Assembly (NCBI RefSeq): GCF_000718255.1
Contig: NZ_JOFJ01000011.1
Coordinates: forward strand, 96,238-160,237
Length of the DNA: 64,000 nt
Direction: 5' to 3'
DNA from: Spirillospora albida
Lineage (GTDB): Bacteria > Actinomycetota > Actinomycetes > Streptosporangiales > Streptosporangiaceae
Part shown: in pieces, positions 1 through 10,578 of the stretch
Layout: every line of letters starts with the position of its first letter
Numbering within the stretch: position 1 is the stretch's first letter
Notes under the pieces: model-generated
What the model saw: only the letters and a program-made list of their open reading frames with translations
Database searches by the model: none
What the model was told of the DNA's origin: nothing
Position numbers and translations under genes: made by a program

Positions 1-1319
1 TTGCCGAGCAGGATGTCGATGATGTGGCCCGCGCCGAACTTCTGGCGGCGCTCCCGGTCGAGCCGGACCACGGTGGACAGCACCTTCTGCGCGGGGACCG
101 TCCCGTCCCAGGTTTCCGGCGGCGTCAGGCAGGTGTCGCAGTTGCCGCAGGGCTCGCCCGCCTGGCCGAAGTAGTCGAGGAGCCGGACGCGGCGGCAGTC
201 GACCGTCTCGCAGAGCGCCAGCATGGCGTCGAGGTGCAGGGACTGGCGGCGGCGGTGCGCGGCGTCGCCCTCGCCCGCGTCGATCATCTTGCGGAGGTTG
301 ACGACGTCCTGGAGGCCGTAGGCGAGCCAGGCGGTGGACGGGAGGCCGTCGCGTCCGGCGCGTCCCGTCTCCTGGTAGTAGCCCTCGACGGACTTGGGCA
401 GGTCGAGGTGCGCGACGAACCGGACGTCGGGCTTGTCGATGCCCATGCCGAACGCGATGGTGGCGACGATGACCAGGCCGTCCTCGCGGAGGAAGCGGGA
501 CTGGTTGGCGGCGCGGGTCCGCGCGTCCAGGCCCGCGTGGTACGGCAGCGCCTCGATGCCGTTCTCGGTGAGGAACGCGGCGTGCTTCTCGACCGAGTTG
601 CGGGACAGGCAGTAGACGATGCCCGCGTCGCCCAGGTGCTCGTTCTGCAGGAGCCGCAGGAGCTGGCGCTTGGCGTCGGTCTTCGGCTCGATCCGGTACT
701 GGATGTTGGGCCGGTCGAAGCTCGCGACGAAGTGCCGCGCCCCGTCGAGGTTCAGCCGGGACGCGATCTCGGCGCGGGTCTCCTCGGTGGCCGTCGCGGT
801 GAGGGCGATGCGGGGGACGTCGGGCCAGCGCTCGTGCAGGCCGGACAGCATCAGGTAGTCGGGGCGGAAGTCGTGCCCCCACTGCGAGACGCAGTGCGCC
901 TCGTCGATGGCGAAGAGGGAGACGGCGCCGCGGTCCAGCAGGTCGATCGTGGCGGGGACGCGCAGGCGCTCCGGCGCCAGGTAGAGCAGGTCGAGCTCGC
1001 CCGCCAGGAACTGCGCCTCGACGACGCGGCGCTCGTCGAGGTCCTGCGTGGAGTTGAGGAACCCGGCCTGGACGCCGAGGGCGCGCAGCGCGTCCACCTG
1101 GTCCTGCATGAGGGCGATGAGCGGCGAGATGACGACGCCCGTGCCCTTCCGGACGAGCGCCGGGATCTGGTAGCACAGCGACTTCCCGCCGCCGGTCGGC
1201 ATCAGGACGAGCGCGTCCCCGCCGCCGGCCACATGCTCGATGATCTCTGCCTGGCCCGGACGGAACGCGTCGTAGCCGAAGACGCGGCGCAGCGTCTCCA
1301 GCGCCTCGGGGGAAGCCAT
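1..1319 (-). CDS. recQ: RecQ-family ATP-dependent DNA helicase (C-terminus outside window)
   Basis: Superfamily 2 3'-5' helicase of recombination and fork repair. The first ~439 residues are visible; the gene runs off the left edge. It has the Walker A motif PTGGGKSL at residues 41-48, a DEAH box (IDEAHCVSQWGHDFRP) near 137, a TATATEETR motif III, and a RecQ zinc-binding region with four cysteines (CRRV...CGNCDTC) near 372-395. RQC and HRDC domains, if present, lie beyond the window. The ATG at 1319 is chosen because a -10 box TAGTAT ends 6 bases upstream, indicating a leaderless transcript. That box overlaps the stop codon of the neighbouring HAD gene, so the two same-strand genes are probably transcribed separately or in overlapping fashion. 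Confidence 0.95.
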   Translation of the reverse strand, partial: MASPEALETLRRVFGYDAFRPGQAEIIEHVAGGGDALVLMPTGGGKSLCYQIPALVRKGTGVVISPLIALMQDQVDALRALGVQAGFLNSTQDLDERRVVEAQFLAGELDLLYLAPERLRVPATIDLLDRGAVSLFAIDEAHCVSQWGHDFRPDYLMLSGLHERWPDVPRIALTATATEETRAEIASRLNLDGARHFVASFDRPNIQYRIEPKTDAKRQLLRLLQNEHLGDAGIVYCLSRNSVEKHAAFLTENGIEALPYHAGLDARTRAANQSRFLREDGLVIVATIAFGMGIDKPDVRFVAHLDLPKSVEGYYQETGRAGRDGLPSTAWLAYGLQDVVNLRKMIDAGEGDAAHRRRQSLHLDAMLALCETVDCRRVRLLDYFGQAGEPCGNCDTCLTPPETWDGTVPAQKVLSTVVRLDRERRQKFGAGHIIDILLG

Positions 1320-1325
1320 CGGCCC

Positions 1326-1331
1326 ATACTA
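1326..1331 (-). promoter_or_regulatory. Candidate -10 box of recQ (leaderless)
   Basis: TAGTAT on the minus strand, 6 bases before the ATG of recQ. It lies inside the last codons of the upstream HAD gene. No convincing -35 box is seen. Confidence 0.5.
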
Positions 1332-2003
1332 CGAGCGGGCGGCGACACTCCAGACGCGCTCGACGAGCTCCGCGGTGAGCTCGTCCAGGTTGTCCGCCAT
1401 GTGGTCGGCCAGGGCGAGGGCGTCCTCCGCCGGCGGATGCGCCGGGCGCGGGACGGCGATCACCGCCATCCCGGCCGCGTGCGCCGACCGGAGCCCGTTG
1501 GCGGAGTCCTCGATCGCGAGGCACTGCTCCGGCGCGACCTCCATCTGGGCGGCCACGGCCAGGTAGCCGTCCGGGGCCGGTTTCCCGCTCTCGACCTCTT
1601 CGGTGGAGACGGTGACGCGGAACAGGGCATCCAGGCCCAGCCGCGCCAGGACGAGGTCGATGAGCGCGCGCGGCGACGAGCTCGACAACCCCAGCGGACG
1701 GTGGTCGGCCATCCGCCGGACCGCCTCCCGCGCGCCCGGCAGCAGCGGCAGGTCGCGGGCGTACCGCTGCGACATGCGGTCGATCACCTCGTAGGCGACC
1801 TCCTCCGCGGTGACCCCGCCGATCAGGTCGGACGCGAGGTGGCCGGCCCACTCGGCGGTGCTCATCCCCATGAGCCGCTCCTGGGTGTCGGGCAGCCAGC
1901 GCCCGCCGCGCTCGTCGACGTAGGCGCGCCGGACCTCCTCCCAGACGGGCTCGGAGTCGATCAGCACGCCGTCCAGATCGAACACGATGGCCTGCAAGGG
2001 CAT
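1329..2003 (-). CDS. HAD-superfamily phosphatase, beta-phosphoglucomutase-like
   Basis: A 224-residue HAD hydrolase with the nucleophile motif DLDGVLIDS (Asp9 and Asp11), a C1-type helical cap, motif II in LGLSSSSPR, the motif III lysine in ESGKPAPDGY and motif IV in AIEDSANG. This pattern fits the phosphoglucomutase/phosphoglycolate phosphatase branch that acts on small phosphorylated metabolites; the substrate cannot be read from sequence. The reading frame stays open about 120 codons further upstream, but the ATG at 2003 has a GGAGGA ribosome-binding site at good spacing and begins exactly at the HAD fold. It lies head-to-tail with recQ and divergent from the next gene. Confidence 0.88.
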   Translation of the reverse strand: MPLQAIVFDLDGVLIDSEPVWEEVRRAYVDERGGRWLPDTQERLMGMSTAEWAGHLASDLIGGVTAEEVAYEVIDRMSQRYARDLPLLPGAREAVRRMADHRPLGLSSSSPRALIDLVLARLGLDALFRVTVSTEEVESGKPAPDGYLAVAAQMEVAPEQCLAIEDSANGLRSAHAAGMAVIAVPRPAHPPAEDALALADHMADNLDELTAELVERVWSVAARS

Positions 2004-2172
2004 GATCCGTCCTCCGGATGTGGTCGCCGCCTCCGGCCATGATCCTTTCCCGTCGCGGCCTTCCGGAACCCCCGTCCGGCGAGCACGTGTACGTGGGACG
2101 AATCCACCGCGATTCTGGCAAGGTGGGTGATCTCCGTACCCCCTCCGGAGTTCTCGCAGAGGAGATCTGCTC

Positions 2173-2616
2173 ATGGTGTTCCTCGGATTCCTGCTGGTGG
2201 CGGCCGCCATCGGCGTCGGCGCCGGTGTCGTCCTCGGCAATACCGGCGCCGCCCGGCTCGACGTCTTCGGCCAGGCCGTGCCCGGCATCGGCGACCAGTG
2301 GCAGGTGTTCCTGGCCGGTGCCGCCGTCGCCGTCGTCTTCGTCGTCGGGATGATGCTCACCTTCACCGGGACCGCCCGGATGCTGCGCGCCCGCCGTGAC
2401 CTCCGCTACCTGCGCGAGGAGCACGAGGAGTCGCTCACCACCCTGGAGATGGAGAAGCGGCGCCTGCAGCGCGAGCTCGACCGCGTCCGGCAGGGCGGCG
2501 GGTCGCGGCCCGCTCCGGCCCCCGCCCCCGACCCGGCCCCCGCCGGGCTCGGCCGGCGTGTCGCGGGCCGCTACCAGAACCCCGCGGCCTCGCCGTTCTT
2601 CGACCGGCGGGACTGA
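2173..2616 (+). CDS. Small LapA-like membrane protein with coiled coil
   Basis: A 147-residue protein with two hydrophobic segments (about residues 2-22 and 45-66), then a charged coiled-coil segment (about 70-113, LRARRDLRYLREEHEES) and a Pro/Ala-rich tail. Two membrane helices followed by a coiled coil are the layout of LapA/DUF1049 proteins; in Gram-negative bacteria LapA helps assemble lipopolysaccharide, so the role in an actinomycete is unknown. GAGGAGAT precedes the ATG by 6 bases. It stands alone between a divergent HAD gene and a codirectional UvrA-like gene with its own promoter. It could equally be a generic integral membrane protein. Confidence 0.7.
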   Translation: MVFLGFLLVAAAIGVGAGVVLGNTGAARLDVFGQAVPGIGDQWQVFLAGAAVAVVFVVGMMLTFTGTARMLRARRDLRYLREEHEESLTTLEMEKRRLQRELDRVRQGGGSRPAPAPAPDPAPAGLGRRVAGRYQNPAASPFFDRRD

Positions 2617-2731
2617 GCCCCGGACGCCGCGCGCCGCGCCCGACCGCCCGGCGCGCGGCACCGGGACCGCGGCCGCGCACGGGTGACCGCAACGATCAGG
2701 AATCGAGAAGCGCCGCTTACCGAGCCCCGCC

Positions 2732-2737
2732 TAGCCT
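2732..2737 (+). promoter_or_regulatory. Candidate -10 box of the UvrA-like gene
   Basis: TAGCCT about 30 bases upstream of the ATG at 2768, fitting the TANNNT form of actinobacterial -10 boxes. No good -35 box is recognisable. Confidence 0.35.
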
Positions 2738-2767
2738 GACCGCAACGGACATCACCAGGGAGACATG

Positions 2768-5146
<2,379 letters not shown>

Positions 5147-5150
5147 CCGC

Positions 5151-7820
5151 TCACACCGACCGGCCGGGCGGATCCGCCGCATCGCCCTCCAGCAGGTGCG
5201 GTGCGGCGGCCCCGGCTCGGGTGAACGGGCCGGGATCCGCCGCTCCCGGCGCGCCGCCGACCAGGATCCAGCGGCGGGCCCGGACCGCGCCGATGAGGAA
5301 CGCGGCGTCCGGGACGGCTTCGGCGTCCGCCACGATCAGGGCGTCGAACTCCTCGTCCGGCACCGTCACCCCCGCGCCCAGCGGCGTCGCCGCGACCACG
5401 TCGGCCGCGCGGAGCAGGACGTCGGTCTCCGTCGCCGCGCCGCCCTCCAGATAGCCGGTGAGCTGCTCGATCCGGGCCATCGCCCGCCGCTCGTGGGTGG
5501 CGATCAGCGCCGGGTCCACGGACGGGTCGCCGCCGCAGATCTCCCGCACGTTCTCCCGCGACCGCTCCTCCGCCTCGACCGCCGTCCGCAGCTCGGCCTC
5601 CCGCGCCGCCAGCTCGGCCGCCGCGTCCGCCTTCCGCCGCCCGGCCGCCGCCTCGAGCTCCGCACCCCGCGCCGTCGCGGCCTCCGCCTCGGCGCGGGCC
5701 CGCCCCGCCGCCGCGAGCGCCTCGTCCCGGGCGGTGCGCGCCGCGTCCACGCGCGCCTGGATCTCGGTCGCGGCCTGCTGCGCGGCCCGCGCCGCCATGC
5801 CCGCCTGCGTGGCCCGGTCGACGGACTCCGCCGCGAGCCGCGCCTGCTCCTGATGCGCCGCCTTCGCCTTCTCCAGCTCCGCCGCCAGCCAGACGAGCTC
5901 CGTCCCGAGCCGCGCCTGCGCCTCCCGCGCCTGCTCCAGCCGGGCACCGCCCTCCGACACGAACGCCGCGATGCCCTGATGCCGCGCCGCCGCCTGCTCC
6001 GCCGCGTCCTTGGCCGCCTGCGCGCGCTTGGCCGCCTCGTCCGCCTCCCGCGTTCGGGTGCGGACCTCCTCCCGCAGCGCCTTGAACTCCGACGGCGCCG
6101 CCGCCACGTGCAGCCGCTGGCCCAGCGTCATCGTCCGCTTCCGCGCGGCGAGCGCCGACTCCGCCGACACCAGCCGGTAGTAGCTCGTGTGCCCCTCGGC
6201 CGCCGCGTCCGCGTCCGCCTGGCGCAGCCGCTCCGTCTCCGCCGCCGCGGCGGGCAGCGCCTCCCGGGCCCGCGTCAGCTCCCCGGTCAGCGACTCCTCC
6301 AGCCGGCGCGCCGCCTGCACCTCCGCCTGCGCCTGCCGTCCCCGCTGGTCGAGCTCGGCGCACCGCGCGAAGGCCGCGTCCGCCACGCGGGTCAGCTCCC
6401 CGGCCTCGGCCGCCGCCGCGTCCGCGAGGCCCTGCAGCCGATCCGCCTCCGCGCGCGGCCCCGCCAGCTCGGCCTCCGCCTCAGCCAGGACGCCTTCGAG
6501 CCGCTCGGCCTCCGCCTCGCCGTCCCCGGCCGCCGCCTCGGCCGCCTCCGCCGCGCGCCGCGCCTCCTCGATGCCCGCGTCCAGCTCGGCGAGCGCACGC
6601 TCCAGCTCGTCGCGCCGCCGCGCGCACTCGGCGCGCGCGCCCTCCAGCGCCGCCGCGTCCCGGGGCCACTGCTCCAGCCACATCAGCCCGCGCCGCAGCA
6701 GCCGCACCTCGGTCTGCCACGCCTGCCGCCACGCGTCCCCGACCGGCCGGACGACCGCGTCCCGCACCCACGTCTCGGCCGCCGCCGGTTCCGCCACCGG
6801 CGCAGGGTCGCCGCCGACCGGTTTGAACTCGATCGTCCCGTTGGACCCCATCTCCTGCATCGGCGCGGGGCGCCCCGGCTCGCCTTCCGGCCGCGTCTCG
6901 ACGAGCACCCCGAACACCTCGGGATCGTCCTCGAACCCCCGCAGCAGCTCGGCGGCCCTCTCCTGGGCCGGCGCGAGCAGCAGCGCCCGCTCACCCGCCG
7001 CGAGCAGCTCCTTGACGACCCGCCGCACGGCCTTCGCGTTCCGGACGAGCCGGACCCCGTCGTCCGCGCCGAGCGACCCCGGCGACACGAGCAGCCGCGC
7101 GAGCACGTCCCAGTCGCCCGCGACGCGCCCCTCCCGGAACGCGCGCAGGGCGGCGAGCTGCGGCGCCCACCCCACCGGAGCCCCGCCCTCGGGACTCTCC
7201 CGCAACCGCTCCTCAAGCGCCTCGTACTGCTCGGTCAGCGCCCCGACGACGCTCTCGACCAGCCCGGCGATGCCCGGATCCGCCCCCGGGGAGTCGGCCA
7301 GGGGAGTCAGATCAAGCCGGGTGACCTCCGACGCCCCCTCACCGTCCGCGTCCTCTCCCGCAGGAGCGGCGTCACCGTCGACCTGACCGGCATCGGGCGC
7401 CGCAGAAGGACCAGGGCCGCCGGCCGCCCCCTCCAACATGAAGGCGCCGTCGCCCTCCCCCCGGGCGTCCGCGCTCTTCGAGGCGTTCTCCGATGTGAGG
7501 GCGAGGTTGTCCTCGCCTGCTTGCGGGTCCGGGGGTGGGGAGGCGGTGCTTTCGTCCGTCGCCTCGGCGTCCGCGTTCTCCGGGGTGAAGGGGACGCTGT
7601 GGTCCTCCTCCTCGGAGTTCGCTTCGCGGGCGGGGATGGTGCTCGGCTCGCCTGTGGCGGCAGGGGCGGGCGCGAGCGTCGCGGGCGGCTCCGGGGTGGG
7701 GGCTGCGCTGCCCGCGGGCGGGAGCGGGACGGTCACCGTGGGGATGTCGGACTCGGGGATGTAGGGGGTGGGGGACGGGCGTTCCTCATCCGGTCCGCTG
7801 GTCCCTGCTGAGTGCTGCAC
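5151..7820 (-). CDS. Large coiled-coil protein with apparent degenerate SF1 helicase lobe
   Basis: An 889-residue protein. Residues 1 to ~170 are Pro/Ala/acid-rich and probably disordered. Residues ~250-295 (VRRVVKELLAAGERALLLAPA) look like the start of a superfamily 1 (Upf1-like) RecA lobe around motif Ia, but the preceding Walker A is replaced by LVRNAKAVR. Residues ~395-765 are a long Ala/Glu/Arg coiled coil. Residues ~798-858 resume with ADVVAATPLGAG, FDALIVADAEAV and RRWILVGG, which match in order the SF1 pattern 'VVATT.GAG - motif II DEA - LVGD', again without catalytic residues. The protein then ends, so the second RecA lobe is absent. I infer an ATPase-dead helicase relative with a coiled-coil insert; its role is unknown. 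The GTG start at 7820 follows AGGGAAGG. Confidence 0.75.
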   Translation of the reverse strand: MQHSAGTSGPDEERPSPTPYIPESDIPTVTVPLPPAGSAAPTPEPPATLAPAPAATGEPSTIPAREANSEEEDHSVPFTPENADAEATDESTASPPPDPQAGEDNLALTSENASKSADARGEGDGAFMLEGAAGGPGPSAAPDAGQVDGDAAPAGEDADGEGASEVTRLDLTPLADSPGADPGIAGLVESVVGALTEQYEALEERLRESPEGGAPVGWAPQLAALRAFREGRVAGDWDVLARLLVSPGSLGADDGVRLVRNAKAVRRVVKELLAAGERALLLAPAQERAAELLRGFEDDPEVFGVLVETRPEGEPGRPAPMQEMGSNGTIEFKPVGGDPAPVAEPAAAETWVRDAVVRPVGDAWRQAWQTEVRLLRRGLMWLEQWPRDAAALEGARAECARRRDELERALAELDAGIEEARRAAEAAEAAAGDGEAEAERLEGVLAEAEAELAGPRAEADRLQGLADAAAAEAGELTRVADAAFARCAELDQRGRQAQAEVQAARRLEESLTGELTRAREALPAAAAETERLRQADADAAAEGHTSYYRLVSAESALAARKRTMTLGQRLHVAAAPSEFKALREEVRTRTREADEAAKRAQAAKDAAEQAAARHQGIAAFVSEGGARLEQAREAQARLGTELVWLAAELEKAKAAHQEQARLAAESVDRATQAGMAARAAQQAATEIQARVDAARTARDEALAAAGRARAEAEAATARGAELEAAAGRRKADAAAELAAREAELRTAVEAEERSRENVREICGGDPSVDPALIATHERRAMARIEQLTGYLEGGAATETDVLLRAADVVAATPLGAGVTVPDEEFDALIVADAEAVPDAAFLIGAVRARRWILVGGAPGAADPGPFTRAGAAAPHLLEGDAADPPGRSV

Positions 7821-7910
7821 CGACGCCTTCCCTGTCCCGAAAACGACCCCGAGGTCGTACTTCTCCCCTTTTGTGGAGGACTAACGCCTTACACGGTATC
7901 TACCGCTGGA

Positions 7911-8918
7911 TCAGTGCGGGTTGGTCGCGAGCAGCTCCGCCAGGAGGTCGTCGAGCGTGACGATGCCCGCGAAGCCGCCCTCGGCGTCATGGACGACGGC
8001 GAGCGGGGCGCGGGCGCGGCGGAGTCGGCTCACGGCGTCCAGGACGGTCGTCTCCGCGGTCAGTGACGGCGCCGGGTGGGCCAGGTCGCCGGCGCGGCGC
8101 TCGCCGTCCGGTTCCGTGATGGCCGCGCGGACGTGGACGATGCCGGGCATCGTGCCGTCGTCCGCGCGGACCAGGAGGCGGCTGTGGCCGCTGGCGTTCG
8201 CGGTCCGGCGGATCCGCGCGGGCGTCGCGTCCGCGTCGATGGTCGTGACGGACGTGGCGGGGACGACCAGGCGGGCGACCGTCGCCTCGCGGGCGTTGAT
8301 GGCGCGCCGCAGCAGTTCGTGGTCGTGCCTGCCGATGAGGCCGACGCGGCGGGACTCGCCGACCAGGTGGCTGAGCCGCGCCGGGTCGGTGTGGCTGTCC
8401 AGCTCGTCCTTGGGCGTGACGCGGATGAGGCGCAGCAGTCCGTTCGTCGTGGCGTTCAGCGCCGACAGGACGGGGCGCGACACCTTCGCGAACGCCCGGA
8501 ACGGCAGCGCGAGCAGCAGCGCCGAGCGCTCCGGGTGCGTGATCGCCCACGACTTGGGGGCCATCTCGCCGACGACCATGTGCAGGAACGTGATGACGGC
8601 GAGGGCGCAGATCAGGGCGATGGCCTTCGCGCCGGCCTCCGGGACGCCGAGGGCGTGCAGGGGCGGTTCGAGGAGGTGCTCGAAGGCGGGCTCGGTGACG
8701 ATGGCGAGGCCGAGCGAGCACATCGTGATGCCGAACTGGGCGCCGGCGAGCATCAGCGACAGTTCGCGGACGCCCGCGACGGCGGCCGCGGCGCGGCGGC
8801 TGCCCTGCGCGGCGGCGCGTTCCAGGTGGGAGCGGTTGGCCGCGACCAGGGCGAACTCGGCCGCGACGAAGAAGCCGTTGCCGACGAGGAGCAGGACGGT
8901 GATGAGCAGCGTCGTCAT
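7911..8918 (-). CDS. CNNM/HlyC-CorC family membrane protein with CBS domains (second of pair)
   Basis: A 335-residue hemolysin-family protein. The N-terminal half is a CNNM (DUF21) transmembrane domain (hydrophobic start, then AEFALVAANRS and GAQFGITMCSLGLA, and GEMAPKSWA, the family hallmark), followed by two CBS motifs (ending GIVTLDDLLAEL). CNNM proteins are linked to magnesium or divalent-cation export; CBS domains bind adenine nucleotides. It lacks the C-terminal CorC_HlyC domain that its partner has. Its ATG overlaps the stop codon of the preceding gene by ATGA and is preceded by GGAGG, so the two are translationally coupled and may form a heteromer. A corA-type magnesium channel also occurs in the window at 34536. 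Confidence 0.92.
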   Translation of the reverse strand: MTTLLITVLLLVGNGFFVAAEFALVAANRSHLERAAAQGSRRAAAAVAGVRELSLMLAGAQFGITMCSLGLAIVTEPAFEHLLEPPLHALGVPEAGAKAIALICALAVITFLHMVVGEMAPKSWAITHPERSALLLALPFRAFAKVSRPVLSALNATTNGLLRLIRVTPKDELDSHTDPARLSHLVGESRRVGLIGRHDHELLRRAINAREATVARLVVPATSVTTIDADATPARIRRTANASGHSRLLVRADDGTMPGIVHVRAAITEPDGERRAGDLAHPAPSLTAETTVLDAVSRLRRARAPLAVVHDAEGGFAGIVTLDDLLAELLATNPH

Positions 8919-10237
8919 CGGGCCGCCTCCACGCGCGCGTCCCGGATGACGATCTTCTCGGCGACGCGGCGGGCGAGGCTGACGACCTCGAGCTCGGCGC
9001 GGCCGTCCGGTTCGAGGCCGACGGTGAGGCGGTCGCCGACGACGGGCAGGCGGCGCAGTTCCGCCATGACGAGACCGCCGAGGGTGTCGTAGGCGTCGCC
9101 CTCGGGGAGGGCGAGGCCGGTGAGGCGGCCCACCTCGTCGATGCGCATGTGGGCGTCGACGAGCCAGGAGCCGTCCGGCGCGGACGTGGGCGCGTCGGGG
9201 CGGGCGTCGGTCTCGTCCGCGATCTCGCCGACGAGTTCCTCCGCGACGTCCTCGAAGGTGAGGATGCCGGCGAGCCCGCCGTACTCGTCGACGACGCAGG
9301 CGAACTCCTCGCCGGAGTCGCGCATCCGCTCGATGACGCCGTACAGCGGCTGGCTGCCGGGGACGAGCAGGGCGGGCCGGGCGATGTCCCCGAGCGGGAC
9401 GTCCGGGGCGAGGGAGTCGTCGGCGACCTCGCGGACGCCGGCGACGCCGACCACGTCGTCGACCTCCTGGCCGTAGACCGGGTAGGCGCTGTGGCCGGTG
9501 TCGCGGATCAGCTCGCAGAGTTCGGCGACGGTCGCGGTGGCGGGCAGGGTCCGCACCTGGGGGCGCGGCACCATGACCTCGTCCGCGGTCCGGTCGCCGA
9601 AGGACAGCGCGCGGTCGAGCAGGCGGGACAGATCGGCGGGCAGGTGCCCGGCGCTGTGCGACTTGCCGATGATGTCGCCGAGCTCCTCGAGGGTGGCGCC
9701 GCTGTGCAGCTCCTCGACGGGGTCGACGCCGACGGCGCGCAGCAGCCGTTCGGCGGCGCGGTCGAACAGGCGGATCAGCGGACCGGCGATCGCCATGTAG
9801 AGGAGCGTGGACGTGGCGAGCGCGCGGGCGAGGGACTCGGCGCGGGCGAGGGCGAGGTTCTTGGGGAACAGCTCGCCGAGCAGCATCTGGATGAGCGTCG
9901 CGAGGACGAACCCGGTGCCGAGGGCGATCGCGCCGGTCGCCCCGGCCGGGACGCCCGCGACGTCCAGCAGCGGACGGATCAGTTCGGCGAGGGCGGGCTT
10001 GGCGATGAAGCCGACGACGAGGGTGGTCATCGTGATGCCGAGCTGGGCGCCCGACAGCATGAACGAGACCCGGCCGATGACCTTGACGGCGCGGCGGGCG
10101 GAGGCGTCGCCGCGGGCGGCGGCCTGCTCCAGGGCCGCGCGGTCGGCGGCGACGTAGGCGAATTCCTGGGCGACGAAGTAGCCGGTGGCCGCTGTGAGCA
10201 CGAACACGGCGAGCACGCCCAGCAGGGCGGTCACCAT
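8915..10237 (-). CDS. CNNM/HlyC-CorC family membrane protein with CBS and CorC_HlyC domains (first of pair)
   Basis: A 440-residue hemolysin-family protein with a CNNM transmembrane domain (residues ~1-190, with GAQLGITMTTLVVGF and GELFPKNLA), a CBS pair (ending DEYGGLAGILTFEDV) and a C-terminal CorC_HlyC domain (SWLVDAHMRIDEV to about 430). Likely inner-membrane divalent-cation transporter or regulator. It overlaps the following CNNM gene by 4 bases. The start ATG-GTG at 10237 has no strong Shine-Dalgarno sequence; a start a few codons away cannot be excluded. It is divergent from the pknG operon. Confidence 0.92.
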   Translation of the reverse strand: MVTALLGVLAVFVLTAATGYFVAQEFAYVAADRAALEQAAARGDASARRAVKVIGRVSFMLSGAQLGITMTTLVVGFIAKPALAELIRPLLDVAGVPAGATGAIALGTGFVLATLIQMLLGELFPKNLALARAESLARALATSTLLYMAIAGPLIRLFDRAAERLLRAVGVDPVEELHSGATLEELGDIIGKSHSAGHLPADLSRLLDRALSFGDRTADEVMVPRPQVRTLPATATVAELCELIRDTGHSAYPVYGQEVDDVVGVAGVREVADDSLAPDVPLGDIARPALLVPGSQPLYGVIERMRDSGEEFACVVDEYGGLAGILTFEDVAEELVGEIADETDARPDAPTSAPDGSWLVDAHMRIDEVGRLTGLALPEGDAYDTLGGLVMAELRRLPVVGDRLTVGLEPDGRAELEVVSLARRVAEKIVIRDARVEAAR

Positions 10238-10578
10238 CGGGCACCGGGTCTATGACTGGGGTCCGACACCGCGGACTCACCACTCCTCTCGTGTCGTGAG
10301 CACCTCGTGCTCATCCTGCGCAACGTCACCTCCGTCGCGGAGGTTCCCGAAAAGACCAGGGTAAGGCTCCGTGGACGAGGTGAATATCCGATGTTGCGCG
10401 TGATGTCCAACATGTCGTCCGGGCCGGGGGGACAGACCTTGTCTCGCCGAGTGCCACGGATCACACTTGGCGGTGAGCATGCGGCCGGCCCCCGGTGGCC
10501 GGGACGGAAGCGCACGGGGCCGAGCGAACCGAACGCGGGACTGACGTGGAACACAGCGGGGCAGGGGCCGCCGCGCCC
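10238..10578. other. Divergent intergenic region, cnnM / pknG operon
   Basis: 341 bases without a convincing gene. Two small inverted repeats are present: TGAGCAC-CTC-GTGCTCA (10297-10313) and ACCTCC-GTCGC-GGAGGT (10328-10344). They could be operators or leader hairpins. Promoters of both flanking transcripts must lie here, but no -35/-10 pair stands out. Confidence 0.5.
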
